Of a DNA stretch of 64,000 nucleotides, positions 33,825-43,602 are shown piece by piece. Under the pieces are notes generated by a model that was given only the letters and a program-made list of their open reading frames with translations, searched no databases and was not told the origin of the DNA. How positions within the stretch are numbered: the stretch's first letter is position 1; every line of letters starts with the position of its first letter. Origin of the DNA: Paenibacillus sp. FSL R5-0345. Its GTDB lineage: Bacteria > Bacillota > Bacilli > Paenibacillales > Paenibacillaceae. The translations under genes and the position numbers were made by a program. The DNA lies in NCBI RefSeq assembly GCF_000758585.1, contig NZ_CP009281.1, positions 6,262,001-6,326,000 on the forward strand, read 5' to 3'.

Positions 33825-36543
33825 TTACGGTCTTCGTTTTCTGTTCCCATTTTACAGTTAATCCTAGCTGTTCAGAAACTAGTCTTAACGGTACTAAAGT
33901 CCTACCTTGCAAAATGATAGGTGCTACTTCAGCACTCTGACGTTTACCATTCAGCAGATATTCTTTTTTATTTACGGTAAGATCCAGTGCCTTGGCTCCG
34001 CGTAATACCATGATCTTCTTATTCACCTGATCCCAAGTAGCGCTGCCTCCGAAAGCATCTAGTACATACCGAATTGGCACATAGGTACTGCCGTCTTTTA
34101 CAATTGGAGCTACATCAATAGCTTTCTTATTTCCATTTACAGTCATTGCTTTCGAGCCAATGCTCATAGAAGCCGTACCTTTTGGTAAGCCCGCATCACT
34201 GGAAAGTGAAGGCATTGTAAAGGTGATATTATCAAAGGCAACTGTACCTGTCTTCGCCCGTTCATCTTGACCTTCCTCTACATTGACTACATAAAGTCTC
34301 TTCAGCGTAGCTGGGAATTTAATACCTGAGCCTGACAAGTCGATGTTAATGTTCTTCCAACCGTTCCAATCGATAATCTTTGCAAGATCTACATAAGCTG
34401 TAGCTCCGCTGTTGTCTACAAACTCAGCACGCAGCCAATTCAAGCTCATATCTCCCATCACATCAACCGACATCGAAGTTGCAAGCGCTGGAACTGTTTT
34501 GCCGCTTGTACCATTAAGCTGAGCATAAGCATACATTTTGCCGCTGCCAGCCGTCATATCATAACTGAGTGACAGCACCTTGGAGGCTACTCTTTCAGCC
34601 GTTCCATCCACTATCGTTGCAGTACCCTGTACCGCTGGAACATTGGTAGTAAAGTCGATTGGATAGCTTACCTTCTCGAAATCTTCCCATGTTGTAGCTG
34701 CTGCTGTTGATAATACAACCACTGCACTAAATCCATCATAACGGGCAATAGCATAACCTGTAGTAACCCCTGCATCAACGGCGTTTACAGTAAGCTTGCC
34801 ATCTTTCACGGCTCCCTTAAAGCCTACAAACTCCCACTTCAGTGCTGAATCCGGAACATTGATAGTTGTTCCACTCTTCGTTGCCGCTGTAACAGGGACA
34901 GACACAGTAGTTCCGGCTGTCAGTGGCGCTGTAGCTGTACCTACACTCATACTGGATAGATCATTACCACCCAGAACTGTAACAGTTGTAGAGGCGCTTG
35001 CAGAACCGCTTTTAGCCGTTAAGGTAACGGTACCTGGCTTCACTGCCGTTACTTCACCTGCACTTACCGTTGCGCTTCCGCCGCTTGATACCCATGTAGG
35101 ATTACCTGCTGCTACATCAATAGGGTTGTAGTAAGTGTCATAACCCTTTAAAGAATATGTTGCCTTTTGTCCAACCAGCAGTGCGGAACTTCCGCTAATT
35201 TTGATTCCTTTGACTTCACCTTGCGGTGCGTTAGTGTAGACACCAAGCCCGTTAACGATACTGCGTTGCTCTGTGCCATACTCTGTATTAAAAGTGAGTG
35301 TAGTAGAGGTTTCACCGAGGGGCCGGTCTACCATCGTTGTAGAGCCGCCTCCATCGAGATTAAGACCTTTCCAGACTCCAATATTGGTCATGAATGATTG
35401 CAATTCGGTTAGAGACATCCCTGAACTATTGCCATTTTTCTCAGTAGCTATGATATATACATACCGTCCATCCTGTGAGTAACCTAAAGCCGTACGTGCA
35501 CGATAGCCACCAATACTGCTAGTTGATCGCGAAAACGTTGCTGCTTTCCCGTTATTTACTAGAATTGTATGTCCGCCGATCATCGTTTGCAGATTCGCAG
35601 GATCGAGCGATTGCTGAGTAGTCTTGGATTTCAAAGAATACTCGCTGGTAACAGGTTGTCCTACTGCCAAATGCGCAGTAACATATCGTGCGGCTAAGCC
35701 ATGTGCCCGTAAAATATAAGCTCCCTTAGGAACCGCCGTAGGAAGTGCAGCATTCTCTGAGATTTGAGTAACTACACCATTCTCAACAAGTACCTCAGTT
35801 GGAGTGGTAGAGCTATTTTTAGGACGATCAAGAGCAGTCCATACATCTGTGTAGATATACATAGCATTAGCATGACTATAAGTCGAGCTTCCGCCTTCAG
35901 GGCTATAAGCACCTTTATTGATACCGGAGATCTCAAACTGTGCGCCATCTGGTGCGGTTACCATCCCCTCGAAGCTGTACTCGTCAATAATAGGTTTACG
36001 ATCTTTTGTCACTGCAAAGGCATACATTCCATTCAATTGTGAAGGGGTAGACACCAGTACTCCACCTGATACTTGTCCACCGATTGGAGCACCCTCACCG
36101 CCTGTATTAAAATAATCTCCATTTACAGCAGCTACGGCTCCAGTTTCCTTAGCCATTCCACCAGTACTTTGCCGTGTAGTCAGGTTTCCGCCTTTACCCG
36201 TCATCACATCTAAAGAAACATATGGGTTGTTAAGATCTACTCGAATAACATCCGCAAGCCCAGAAGCACTCGCTCCAGAACGTGTAGTAGTATATTTATA
36301 TTTCATCATAATGGCGCCCGAAGTAATCACTTCTTCTCCCAGCTTACTTACTTTAAAAGGAGCTGTGGCTGCAGCTGCGATTGGTGCAGACCCCTGACCA
36401 AACAGCATCATACCTTCACTGCCGATTACGGGCATAATCCATAACACACCAGCCAATGAAGCAGCAATCCACTTTTTAGTGGAAGATAATCTTATTCCCC
36501 GTACAACATCGCTACTCTTCTTCTCCATGAAAACTTCATTCAT
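33811..36543 (-). CDS. Phosphodiester glycosidase (NAGPA)-domain protein with Ig-like and stalk domains
   Basis: 910 residues from ATG 36543 (MNEVFMEKKSSDVV) behind GGGAGAG; an earlier TTG at 36591 is rejected. A membrane/signal segment (WIAASLAGVLWIMPVIG) precedes the NAGPA-like domain (about residues 60-420), with VAAVNGDYFNTGGEGAP, RTALGYSQDGRYVYII and LNLDGGGSTTMV. Then come a Big_2-like Ig domain, a carbohydrate-binding-like beta region (TWEDFEKVSYPIDF), and a C-terminal stalk (copper-amine-oxidase-N-like) with repeated VPIRYVLDAFGG and VPLRLVSEQLGL. NAGPA-type enzymes cleave phosphodiester-linked sugars; a wall-teichoic or exopolysaccharide substrate is possible but not shown. It carries no SLH. 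Confidence 0.85.
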   Translation of the reverse strand: MNEVFMEKKSSDVVRGIRLSSTKKWIAASLAGVLWIMPVIGSEGMMLFGQGSAPIAAAATAPFKVSKLGEEVITSGAIMMKYKYTTTRSGASASGLADVIRVDLNNPYVSLDVMTGKGGNLTTRQSTGGMAKETGAVAAVNGDYFNTGGEGAPIGGQVSGGVLVSTPSQLNGMYAFAVTKDRKPIIDEYSFEGMVTAPDGAQFEISGINKGAYSPEGGSSTYSHANAMYIYTDVWTALDRPKNSSTTPTEVLVENGVVTQISENAALPTAVPKGAYILRAHGLAARYVTAHLAVGQPVTSEYSLKSKTTQQSLDPANLQTMIGGHTILVNNGKAATFSRSTSSIGGYRARTALGYSQDGRYVYIIATEKNGNSSGMSLTELQSFMTNIGVWKGLNLDGGGSTTMVDRPLGETSTTLTFNTEYGTEQRSIVNGLGVYTNAPQGEVKGIKISGSSALLVGQKATYSLKGYDTYYNPIDVAAGNPTWVSSGGSATVSAGEVTAVKPGTVTLTAKSGSASASTTVTVLGGNDLSSMSVGTATAPLTAGTTVSVPVTAATKSGTTINVPDSALKWEFVGFKGAVKDGKLTVNAVDAGVTTGYAIARYDGFSAVVVLSTAAATTWEDFEKVSYPIDFTTNVPAVQGTATIVDGTAERVASKVLSLSYDMTAGSGKMYAYAQLNGTSGKTVPALATSMSVDVMGDMSLNWLRAEFVDNSGATAYVDLAKIIDWNGWKNINIDLSGSGIKFPATLKRLYVVNVEEGQDERAKTGTVAFDNITFTMPSLSSDAGLPKGTASMSIGSKAMTVNGNKKAIDVAPIVKDGSTYVPIRYVLDAFGGSATWDQVNKKIMVLRGAKALDLTVNKKEYLLNGKRQSAEVAPIILQGRTLVPLRLVSEQLGLTVKWEQKTKTVTIES

Positions 36544-36710
36544 TTCAACGTAACTCTCCCATCTCTTTTGTACTCTATCAGTCCATATCAATGTCTGGAA
36601 ACTGGTTCCTATTTTTCTAGTACTCTTTTAATAGACTGAAAATAAGCCAAAAAGTTGCGAAATTGAGAGATTTCAAGCTTTATAGAGTCGAAATTGTCAT
36701 AATTAGACGA

Positions 36711-36742
36711 CAAAAAAAAGCCCGGCATAATTGCCGGACTTT
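36711..36742 (-). terminator. Terminator after the large SLH protein gene
   Basis: The stem AGTCCGGCA with TGCCGGGCT is followed by eight T on the minus strand. Confidence 0.93.
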
Positions 36743-36772
36743 ACCAATTGATTCTTTGGTTACAAGAGTTGT

Positions 36773-39700
36773 TTACAGGTAATCTGCCTGTTTCAGCATC
36801 CGCTGCAGCATCACGGCAGCTTGAGCACGGGTGGCATTGCCCTGAGGCTGGAACTCACTTGCTGTCATGCCCAAAATTATCCCTGATTGCACTGCCTTGG
36901 CGACGAACTCAGCGCTTTGATTCTGAATCTTCGACTTATCCTTGAATTTTGCAAGCGTTGAGGCAGAAGTACCGCTTAGCGTAATAGGATGATTGGTATA
37001 TTCCATCGCACGGATCATCATAATCGCCATCTGCTCGCGTGTTATATTATCATTCGGACGGAAGGTCCCGTCCGTATTCCCTGTAATAACTCCTGCTTTA
37101 GCCGCTGCACCAATGTAGTCTCCAGTTTGTGTGGAAGGCTGCACATCCCGGAAGCGTTGCGCGGTCTCACGATCTCCCAGCAAACCTAAACCGCGACTAA
37201 GCATAACAGCAAACTCAGCACGGGTAATTTTTTTCTCTGGATTAAATGCACTACCGTAGCTGCTATCTATAATATTCTTAGCGGTAAGTTCAGCAACAAT
37301 CGCATTGCTCCAATGCTTACCCATATCCGTAAAGGTTCGGGTGGACAAAAAGGTCCCTAATATCTGATTACCAGCGGTACGAGCACGGATAACCGTATAG
37401 TTGCCGACCGTACTGACTTTTGTAGGTAGATAAGCCGCATCGTAATAGGAGAGGTCTAATCTGGCCGCAGATGTTTGCGCACTATTTAATGAAGAAGTAG
37501 TACGTACGGTATATTCTCCTGGTACTGTCAGTGCCTTGGCATTCGCATAATTATCACTAATTATTGCTGTCACCCGGACATCCATAAGACTTGTAATGGT
37601 TCGCATCCCCATCGTTTGTAGCTTTTGCTCAAAAGGTGTAAATGTGCCTGCTGGAACTTTATCCAAGCGGAACACAAGTGAAATATTTTTACTATCTGAG
37701 ATCAAGCTACTTGCAAGTCCGCTCATATCAATATCATTGAGTCCCACACTAAATAGGTTATCTCCATGTCGAATCATAAACTTTGTATTTTTATTACGGT
37801 TCACCGCGTCGAGCAATGGTTTTAGCGGAACGGTCACAAAAGCTGCTTGTTCCGTGGAAGGAACCTCAAATGCCAAAATATCATTATTCATCTTAGACAG
37901 ATATTCATAACTGGCAGCTATTCGATCTGCATTTAAAGTATATCTTTTTAGAGACTGATTATATAAAGAGCGGTCATCCACAATTTGCGAAGAATCACTC
38001 TTTAGTAGTGCATACTCTTTACCAAACTCACTCGTTGCAAGTGTTCCTAGATAGGATGGACGATTTCCAGATCCGGTTGTCACGCCTGTCAGATTCTGAA
38101 CTGACAGTGCAGAGAATGACGACAGTACATTACCACTGAAATCCTTAATCGTACCGGCACCAGACATATAGGATAAGTCCACTGTTTGGCCGGTCTTTAC
38201 AACAGAGGATAACGTTATTTTTAGAATATTGCCGGAGATATAGTAGGATTGCACACCCAAGCTGCTGCCATCTGCTCTAACTCCAAACTGATTGGCGTAG
38301 AGGGAACCGGATGCTTGCATATTCTTTGCAAAAGTAACAGTTAGCTCGTCTCCTGAAACGGTCGCTGAGTTAATCTCCGGTATGGTAGTACCGCTGTTTT
38401 CTGAGATGGATACAGGCTGTAGGTTAATATACGCTGCCCGATTGCCATTCAAATCGCTTATCCCGGCAGAACCCGGCACATAAGATATGGTTACATTCTG
38501 ATTAACTGTCAGCGCAGTCTGAAGCGTTAAAGTAACCTGAGTGCCGCTAACCGATACATTAGTCACATAATTAGGCGTGCTGCCCACTAACACAGAGAAC
38601 TGACTATTCAGCGGGAGACTGGTTGTAGACAAGCCTTCATTATAATTCAAAATGATCTTAGTGCCGCCTCCGGTTGCACTTTGGAACACTGGCGGAATGG
38701 TATCGTTGCTGTTACGGATATTGAAATCAGTAAAGTCCGCAATATTTTGTCCATAAGAATTCTGCAAAGGATACGAACCTGCATAATAGGACACCCGGAC
38801 GTTCTGTCCATTTGATGCTTCACTACTCAAAGTTAAATATACTGTACTGCCGCTGGAACTTATCGAGTTGACTCCAAGTGAGCTTCCATCTGCAATCACT
38901 GAGAACTGGTTATGTGCGTAATAGGAAACCGGTTTTAATGTGTCATTAAAATTCAACACTACGGATCTACCCGTGATTCTCCCGTCTTTAGGTGTCGGCA
39001 TGGAGGACTCGATAGAGTTCGTAATCTGTTTAGAGCTAAAAGTGCTCGCTGCATTTCCGCTTGGGTCTTGAATTGTCCGCAGTCCGCCATTATAGCTGAC
39101 CTTCACAATCTGCCCAACAGCTACTCCTGTACTCAATACCAGATAAGCGCTGTCTCCTTGAATATAGACACTTTCAATCGCTCGATTCTCGTCATTGACC
39201 GTAACTCCAAAGCTTGAAGTCAGCAGCGCTATGGATGAATTGAGCGTCTCATTATATTTCAGACGAATGGTTCGGTTATTCTCAAGCTGTGCAGATGTGA
39301 GCTGTGGAGCTGTTTTGTCCAGAGACAAGGTCTTGAAGCTCCATGAATTTTTACCGCTTAATCCTTCATATAGAACGTTAGCATCACTTGCATCTACAAA
39401 AGCCCCTTTGGCGATGTCAATGTAATACGTTGAATCACTATCTAACGCTACGGAAGGTGTGATGATATATTCTTTAGCTGTGCTGGTACTCCGAGTAACG
39501 TTAACCGGCACCTGAGATCCCCCACTTTTATATAGAGCCACACCACTAGCCACAGCGCTGTTGTAATTCACATCCCGATTAAACGCGATCGAAAAGGATC
39601 TGTTATTCGCTATAGATTCACTTCGATCAGATGGATTCAATGCACTTACGCCAAGTCCAGTCAAAGATACCGTTGTGAAGGTCCAAGTGTAAGCGCCCGA

Positions 39701-40813
39701 GGCAGGAAATACATTTCCATCTTGGTCATAAAAAGCACCTTGGGGGATGGTAACTGTATATTGCGTGCCATTTAGCAGAGGTGAGGCTGCTGATGCCGGA
39801 TTCAATGTTATGGTTCTACTGCTTCCTCCAGTAACCGCTGGCGAGTTCACATTAAGCCATCTCGTTCTAGCATCGTTAGCAGCCCCTGGGGACACCGTAA
39901 TCACACCTGATGCAGGCATCATAGGACGGTCAAAAGTAAGCTGTAGCGCTCCTGTGGTAGATACACCACCTGTACCGTTAGCCGGTGATGGAGTCATCGG
40001 AATCTCAGCTACACCTTTTGTAGAAAAACTCCATACATTTCCGCTAGAAATACCAGAAAATGTTCGATTATCAACATCCTTAAAAGCGTAGGAATCAATG
40101 AGAACATAATAATTCCCTCCGGCTCCCAAGGCTTTATCCAACGATAATTTAACTGTTGTAGAGCTAGCATCAGTTTGAACGTTAACTCTGGTGTCATCAT
40201 CCTTAATTCTGAACTCTTGCACTGTTGTATTATCTGCTGAGGACAGGACTCGGATAGAGCCTCCACCTTTTAACAGCTGCTTATTTAGTGTCAGACTAAG
40301 TTCCTTTAAACTCCCGGCATCTACTCTTGCATTACTAGCCGGTGAGAAGTTACCTGCGGTAATAGCCGTATTACTCTCAGGAGCAGTGGTAAATGCCCAT
40401 GAAGTAAGTCCTGATTCATTCCCCTCATTATCTTTGAACAATCCTTTGGGAATTGTGACCGTGTATGCCTTATTTGGAGTAAATTGTTGGTTTGGACCTA
40501 ACTTAAGCTCGTAGTCTTTTGAACTACCAATTAAACCATAGCCACCAATAGGAATCGTTACAAAAGGTGCACTATCACCCTGTCCCGTGATGGTAATTTC
40601 TCCAGCCTGTGGGTTGACTTGACGGTCAAAGCTTAGTTTAAGAGATGATCCTATATTTACATAGGTTGCTCCAGGTGCTGGTGACACGCTTATGCCAAAT
40701 TCCGCTGCAGCATGCACTGCCGATATTCCGATTCCAATAGAAGGATACCCTGTTCCAAGTACCAGTTCTCCCGCTAGAAAAAGCGCCGTCCATATTGAAA
40801 TTTTTCTTTTCAT
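36773..40813 (-). CDS. Large SLH protein with Big_5 and SwmB-like repeats
   Basis: 1346 residues from ATG 40813 (MKRKISIWTALFLAG, signal peptide), behind GAGAGGAG; the TTG at 40834 is rejected. Four N-terminal Ig-like Big_5 repeats (about residues 30-500, each with a P-A-x-G/N...LxFDR pattern and WxF ends) are followed by four SwmB-like repeats (about 505-900, with NQFSVIADGSSLGV and NVTISYVPGS) and a unique 250-residue part. C-terminal SLH repeats contain ITRAEFAVMLSRGLGLL, ITREQMAIMMIRAMEY and ATRAQAAVMLQRMLK. Function is probably cell-surface adhesion or structure. Anchored through the pyruvylated wall polymer. Confidence 0.87.
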   Translation of the reverse strand: MKRKISIWTALFLAGELVLGTGYPSIGIGISAVHAAAEFGISVSPAPGATYVNIGSSLKLSFDRQVNPQAGEITITGQGDSAPFVTIPIGGYGLIGSSKDYELKLGPNQQFTPNKAYTVTIPKGLFKDNEGNESGLTSWAFTTAPESNTAITAGNFSPASNARVDAGSLKELSLTLNKQLLKGGGSIRVLSSADNTTVQEFRIKDDDTRVNVQTDASSTTVKLSLDKALGAGGNYYVLIDSYAFKDVDNRTFSGISSGNVWSFSTKGVAEIPMTPSPANGTGGVSTTGALQLTFDRPMMPASGVITVSPGAANDARTRWLNVNSPAVTGGSSRTITLNPASAASPLLNGTQYTVTIPQGAFYDQDGNVFPASGAYTWTFTTVSLTGLGVSALNPSDRSESIANNRSFSIAFNRDVNYNSAVASGVALYKSGGSQVPVNVTRSTSTAKEYIITPSVALDSDSTYYIDIAKGAFVDASDANVLYEGLSGKNSWSFKTLSLDKTAPQLTSAQLENNRTIRLKYNETLNSSIALLTSSFGVTVNDENRAIESVYIQGDSAYLVLSTGVAVGQIVKVSYNGGLRTIQDPSGNAASTFSSKQITNSIESSMPTPKDGRITGRSVVLNFNDTLKPVSYYAHNQFSVIADGSSLGVNSISSSGSTVYLTLSSEASNGQNVRVSYYAGSYPLQNSYGQNIADFTDFNIRNSNDTIPPVFQSATGGGTKIILNYNEGLSTTSLPLNSQFSVLVGSTPNYVTNVSVSGTQVTLTLQTALTVNQNVTISYVPGSAGISDLNGNRAAYINLQPVSISENSGTTIPEINSATVSGDELTVTFAKNMQASGSLYANQFGVRADGSSLGVQSYYISGNILKITLSSVVKTGQTVDLSYMSGAGTIKDFSGNVLSSFSALSVQNLTGVTTGSGNRPSYLGTLATSEFGKEYALLKSDSSQIVDDRSLYNQSLKRYTLNADRIAASYEYLSKMNNDILAFEVPSTEQAAFVTVPLKPLLDAVNRNKNTKFMIRHGDNLFSVGLNDIDMSGLASSLISDSKNISLVFRLDKVPAGTFTPFEQKLQTMGMRTITSLMDVRVTAIISDNYANAKALTVPGEYTVRTTSSLNSAQTSAARLDLSYYDAAYLPTKVSTVGNYTVIRARTAGNQILGTFLSTRTFTDMGKHWSNAIVAELTAKNIIDSSYGSAFNPEKKITRAEFAVMLSRGLGLLGDRETAQRFRDVQPSTQTGDYIGAAAKAGVITGNTDGTFRPNDNITREQMAIMMIRAMEYTNHPITLSGTSASTLAKFKDKSKIQNQSAEFVAKAVQSGIILGMTASEFQPQGNATRAQAAVMLQRMLKQADYL

Positions 40814-40941
40814 GCCGTGATAGACTCCTCTCAAACCATACTAACGTCTTTATGTATATTCTTATATTTCGGTTAAAGGGCTTACAAAGTTTAGTAGTCT
40901 ACTTCTCTATGATTAGAATCAATCCTAATTCTGTTCATTAC

Positions 40942-40987
40942 ATAAAAATAGCCCGCACAGTCGACACTAAGTGCCAACTTGCGGGCC
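40942..40987 (-). terminator. Terminator after metK
   Basis: The stem GCCCGCA-AGTTGGCAC with GTGTCGACT-GTGCGGGC is followed by TATTTTTAT on the minus strand. Confidence 0.9.
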
Positions 40988-41014
40988 TAACGTATTATAA
41001 GAACGTATGATTAA

Positions 41015-42217
41015 CTACAATCCAGCCTGATCTCTAAGTAATTCTGCTTTATCTACTCGTTCCCATGGAAGATCTACATCCGTACGTCCGAAATGGCCGT
41101 ATGCTGCAGTCTGTCTATAGATCGGTTTACGCAAATCAAGCATGGAGATGATCCCCGCAGGGCGAAGGTCAAAGTTGTTGCTGATCAGTTGAACCATCTT
41201 TTCTTCACTGATTTTACCTGTTCCGTATGTATCCACATTAATCGAGACAGGAGTAGCCACACCAATGGCATAAGCAAGCTGAATCTCACATTTATCAGCC
41301 AGACCTGCAGCTACTAGATTCTTCGCTACATAGCGAGCTGCATAGGCAGCAGAACGGTCCACTTTAGTTGGATCCTTACCAGAGAATGCACCACCGCCAT
41401 GACGAGCATATCCGCCATACGTATCAACGATAATCTTCCGTCCAGTCAGACCGGCATCCCCTTGAGGACCACCAATAACAAAACGTCCGGTTGGGTTAAT
41501 AAAGTACTTGGTTTCGGAATCGAGTAGTTCCGCAGGAACAACTGGCATAATTACATGTTCTTTAATATCAGCCTGAATTTGTTCAAGAGAGATTTCCTCC
41601 GCATGTTGTGTGGATACTACGATAGCGTCCACGCGTACAGGCTTCTCATCTTGATATTCAATCGTAACTTGTGTCTTTCCGTCAGGACGCAGATATTCCA
41701 ATGTTCCGTTCTTACGAACCTCAGACAAGCGACGAGCAATACGGTGAGATAAAGCGATCGGTAGCGGCATCAGTTCTGGTGTCTCATTCGTAGCAAAACC
41801 GAACATCAACCCTTGATCACCCGCGCCAATATTTGCCGTTTCTTCAGCCACTTGTGCTGGATCACGGTGCTCTAGTGCAGAGTTTACACCCTGAGCAATA
41901 TCAGCTGACTGCTCATTAAGTGAGCTCAACACTGCACAAGTATTATAATCGAAACCATATTTTGCACGTGTGTAGCCAATTTCTTTAATGGTGTTGCGTA
42001 CGATGGCAGGAATATCTACATACTCAGATTTGGTACTGATTTCCCCGATCACCAAAACAAGACCAGTTGCTACTGCTACTTCGCAGGCTACACGTGCATT
42101 TGGATCATTAGCTAAAAATGCATCCAATACCGCATCGGAAATCTGGTCACAGATTTTATCCGGATGCCCCTCCGTCACGGACTCGGAAGTAAACAAATGA
42201 CGCCCTTTAATAGACAA
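41015..42217 (-). CDS. metK: S-adenosylmethionine synthetase
   Basis: Makes SAM from ATP and methionine. It has 400 residues from TTG 42217 ([21 protein letters not shown]), nine bases behind GGGAGG; the earlier TTG at 42226 is too close to the site. Motifs [10 protein letters not shown] and [19 protein letters not shown] are intact. It sits between unrelated surface genes with its own terminator. No S-box (SAM-I) fold is obvious upstream although Bacillus metK has one. Confidence 0.96.
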   Translation of the reverse strand: MSIKGRHLFTSESVTEGHPDKICDQISDAVLDAFLANDPNARVACEVAVATGLVLVIGEISTKSEYVDIPAIVRNTIKEIGYTRAKYGFDYNTCAVLSSLNEQSADIAQGVNSALEHRDPAQVAEETANIGAGDQGLMFGFATNETPELMPLPIALSHRIARRLSEVRKNGTLEYLRPDGKTQVTIEYQDEKPVRVDAIVVSTQHAEEISLEQIQADIKEHVIMPVVPAELLDSETKYFINPTGRFVIGGPQGDAGLTGRKIIVDTYGGYARHGGGAFSGKDPTKVDRSAAYAARYVAKNLVAAGLADKCEIQLAYAIGVATPVSINVDTYGTGKISEEKMVQLISNNFDLRPAGIISMLDLRKPIYRQTAAYGHFGRTDVDLPWERVDKAELLRDQAGL

Positions 42218-42556
42218 GTATAACAACCTCCCTTATGGTTAGTCTGACACTGTATAAGGAGTTCCTTTATAATCACACAGGCCAAATAAAAAAAACTATA
42301 AAACAAAACAACTCAGAAGCCTGTTTCTTTTTATGAAGGATGATTGCAGTATTTCATGTTTATATTCACTAAACTCTTCAAAAAATGAACCTTTCCCATA
42401 TGGAAAAGGTCTAAGGCTTTCCTCAAAAGTCATATTATCTTATTTGGGAGGTGGTGTCAATTACTCCGAAACCCCTCCAACACAGTATAAATATTGATTT
42501 CGCCGTATGAAAAAGCAATATCAGATAGGATATATAAGAGTCCCTATACCCTGATA
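42218..42556. other. Intergenic region between the SASP gene and metK
   Basis: 339 bases. It holds the SASP terminator (42508-42558) and the metK leader. A small inverted repeat CCTTAT...ATAAGG (about 42232-42260) lies directly before the metK ribosome site. No conserved riboswitch core is recognised by eye. Confidence 0.55.
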
Positions 42557-42558
42557 TT
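42508..42558 (-). terminator. Terminator after the SASP gene
   Basis: AATATCAGGG-TATAGG pairs with CCTATCTGATATT, followed by GCTTTTTC on the minus strand. It overlaps the stop codon. Confidence 0.8.
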
Positions 42559-42826
42559 ATTGAAAAAGAGACTGTTCGGCTTGCTTAATGAGTCTCTTCG
42601 TGATTTCTCCGCCAACAGAGCCATTATCTCTTGAACTAAGATGTCCAAGATACTGGCTACGGCCAGAACCACTACCTCCGATTGCCCCTAATTCAGAAGC
42701 AAACTCAGTGTCTGCTCCGCCTCCATAATGCGCTCCATATAAACCAAACTCAGCTGCAATCTCATATTGCATTTGCTTCAACATTGCCCGACTTTCCGGT
42801 ACCACTGTACGATTGTTACGTGCCAT
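42557..42826 (-). CDS. Alpha/beta-type small acid-soluble spore protein
   Basis: 89 residues from ATG 42826 (MARNNRTVVPESRAML), nine bases behind AGGAGG; upstream residues are rejected. The SASP core has KQMQYEIAAEFG, the GPR protease cleavage site TEFASELG, and the C-terminal DNA-binding GSVGGEITKRLIKQAEQ. Saturates spore DNA and gives UV resistance. It has its own terminator and a SigmaG-like promoter. Confidence 0.93.
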   Translation of the reverse strand: MARNNRTVVPESRAMLKQMQYEIAAEFGLYGAHYGGGADTEFASELGAIGGSGSGRSQYLGHLSSRDNGSVGGEITKRLIKQAEQSLFQ

Positions 42827-42864
42827 GTTACAGCACCTCCTGTGAATTTGTAAGATTACAGGAA

Positions 42865-42894
42865 TATTGTGCGTCCAATATCTACTCTTCAATC
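42865..42894 (-). promoter_or_regulatory. Possible SigmaG promoter of the SASP gene
   Basis: GATTG (42890-42894), an 18-base spacer and CACAATA (42865-42871), compared with a forespore SigmaG consensus GNATR-N18-CATNNTA. The spacer fits; the -35 has one mismatch. Confidence 0.5.
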
Positions 42895-42977
42895 GCGCCA
42901 ATGATTTGTAACTTTGGAAATCAGTTTGAAGGTATGATCAAGTACTTTTAAGGGCATTATGAATATATAATTACAAA

Positions 42978-43514
42978 TTATTTCAGTGTATAACCACCGC
43001 GAACCATGACAACAAGGCCAAGGGTTTGTCCTGTTTGGACAGTAATACCACGACCATCGCGAGGGAAGGATAATAAATGGTTAGATGGCGCAGCTACTCC
43101 ATTTGCAAGATCTTTACCATCTGTTAAATCAGCCACACCGTTTGCATCTTGAGAGTAGATAACCGCTTTACCTGCACGAACAATAAATTCAGCACCTGCG
43201 GAAGCAATTAGAGTTTGACCTGGCTTTACATCGACAATTACAGATTCATTGCCACTAGTAGTTGGAGCTGTTGTTGCTGTTGGAACTGAGCTAGGACTCG
43301 GAGTAGCTGTAGCTACTGGAGCTGTACCTGTACCACCTGTAAGTGCTTTCTGAATTTGCTGATCTACATAGCTTTTGGTAACTACTGGATCATCTGCTGT
43401 GCCAGGCTGTGAACCAACACCTGCACCTTCAGCAGTAACATTCAACAGTGATCCAGCCCATACACCACCAGCCAGTAATACAGCAGCTGTTGTTACTTTC
43501 CAAACCGATTTCAA
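42978..43514 (-). CDS. Secreted hypothetical protein with proline/threonine linker
   Basis: 178 residues. It has a signal peptide (VTTAAVLLAGGVWAGSLL), a DDPVVTKSYVDQQIQKAL segment, a threonine/proline-rich linker (TATPSPSSVPTATTAP) and a beta-rich C-terminal part (VDVKPGQTLIASAGAEFIVRAG ... FPRDGRGITVQTGQ). The VTKSYVDQQI motif is shared with several Firmicute surface proteins, but no function is known to me. TTG start at 43514, seven bases behind GAGGAGG. It lies directly after the S-layer gene terminator, probably its own unit. Confidence 0.8.
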   Translation of the reverse strand: MKSVWKVTTAAVLLAGGVWAGSLLNVTAEGAGVGSQPGTADDPVVTKSYVDQQIQKALTGGTGTAPVATATPSPSSVPTATTAPTTSGNESVIVDVKPGQTLIASAGAEFIVRAGKAVIYSQDANGVADLTDGKDLANGVAAPSNHLLSFPRDGRGITVQTGQTLGLVVMVRGGYTLK

Positions 43515-43549
43515 TGAAGTTCCTCCTCATGAGTGGGGATAAATGCCTA

Positions 43550-43583
43550 TAAAAAAAGAATAGCCTCCGAAGAGGCTATTCTT
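43550..43583 (-). terminator. Terminator after the S-layer gene
   Basis: The perfect 12-bp stem AAGAATAGCCTC with GAGGCTATTCTT is followed by TTTTTTTATAG on the minus strand, a strong site as expected for an abundant message. Confidence 0.95.
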
Positions 43584-43602
43584 GCTTCGTAAAGGAAGCT
43601 AA

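Noticed and set aside
42218-42500. S-box (SAM-I) riboswitch upstream of metK
   Set aside because: Expected from Bacillus but the conserved core and terminator arrangement are not visible.
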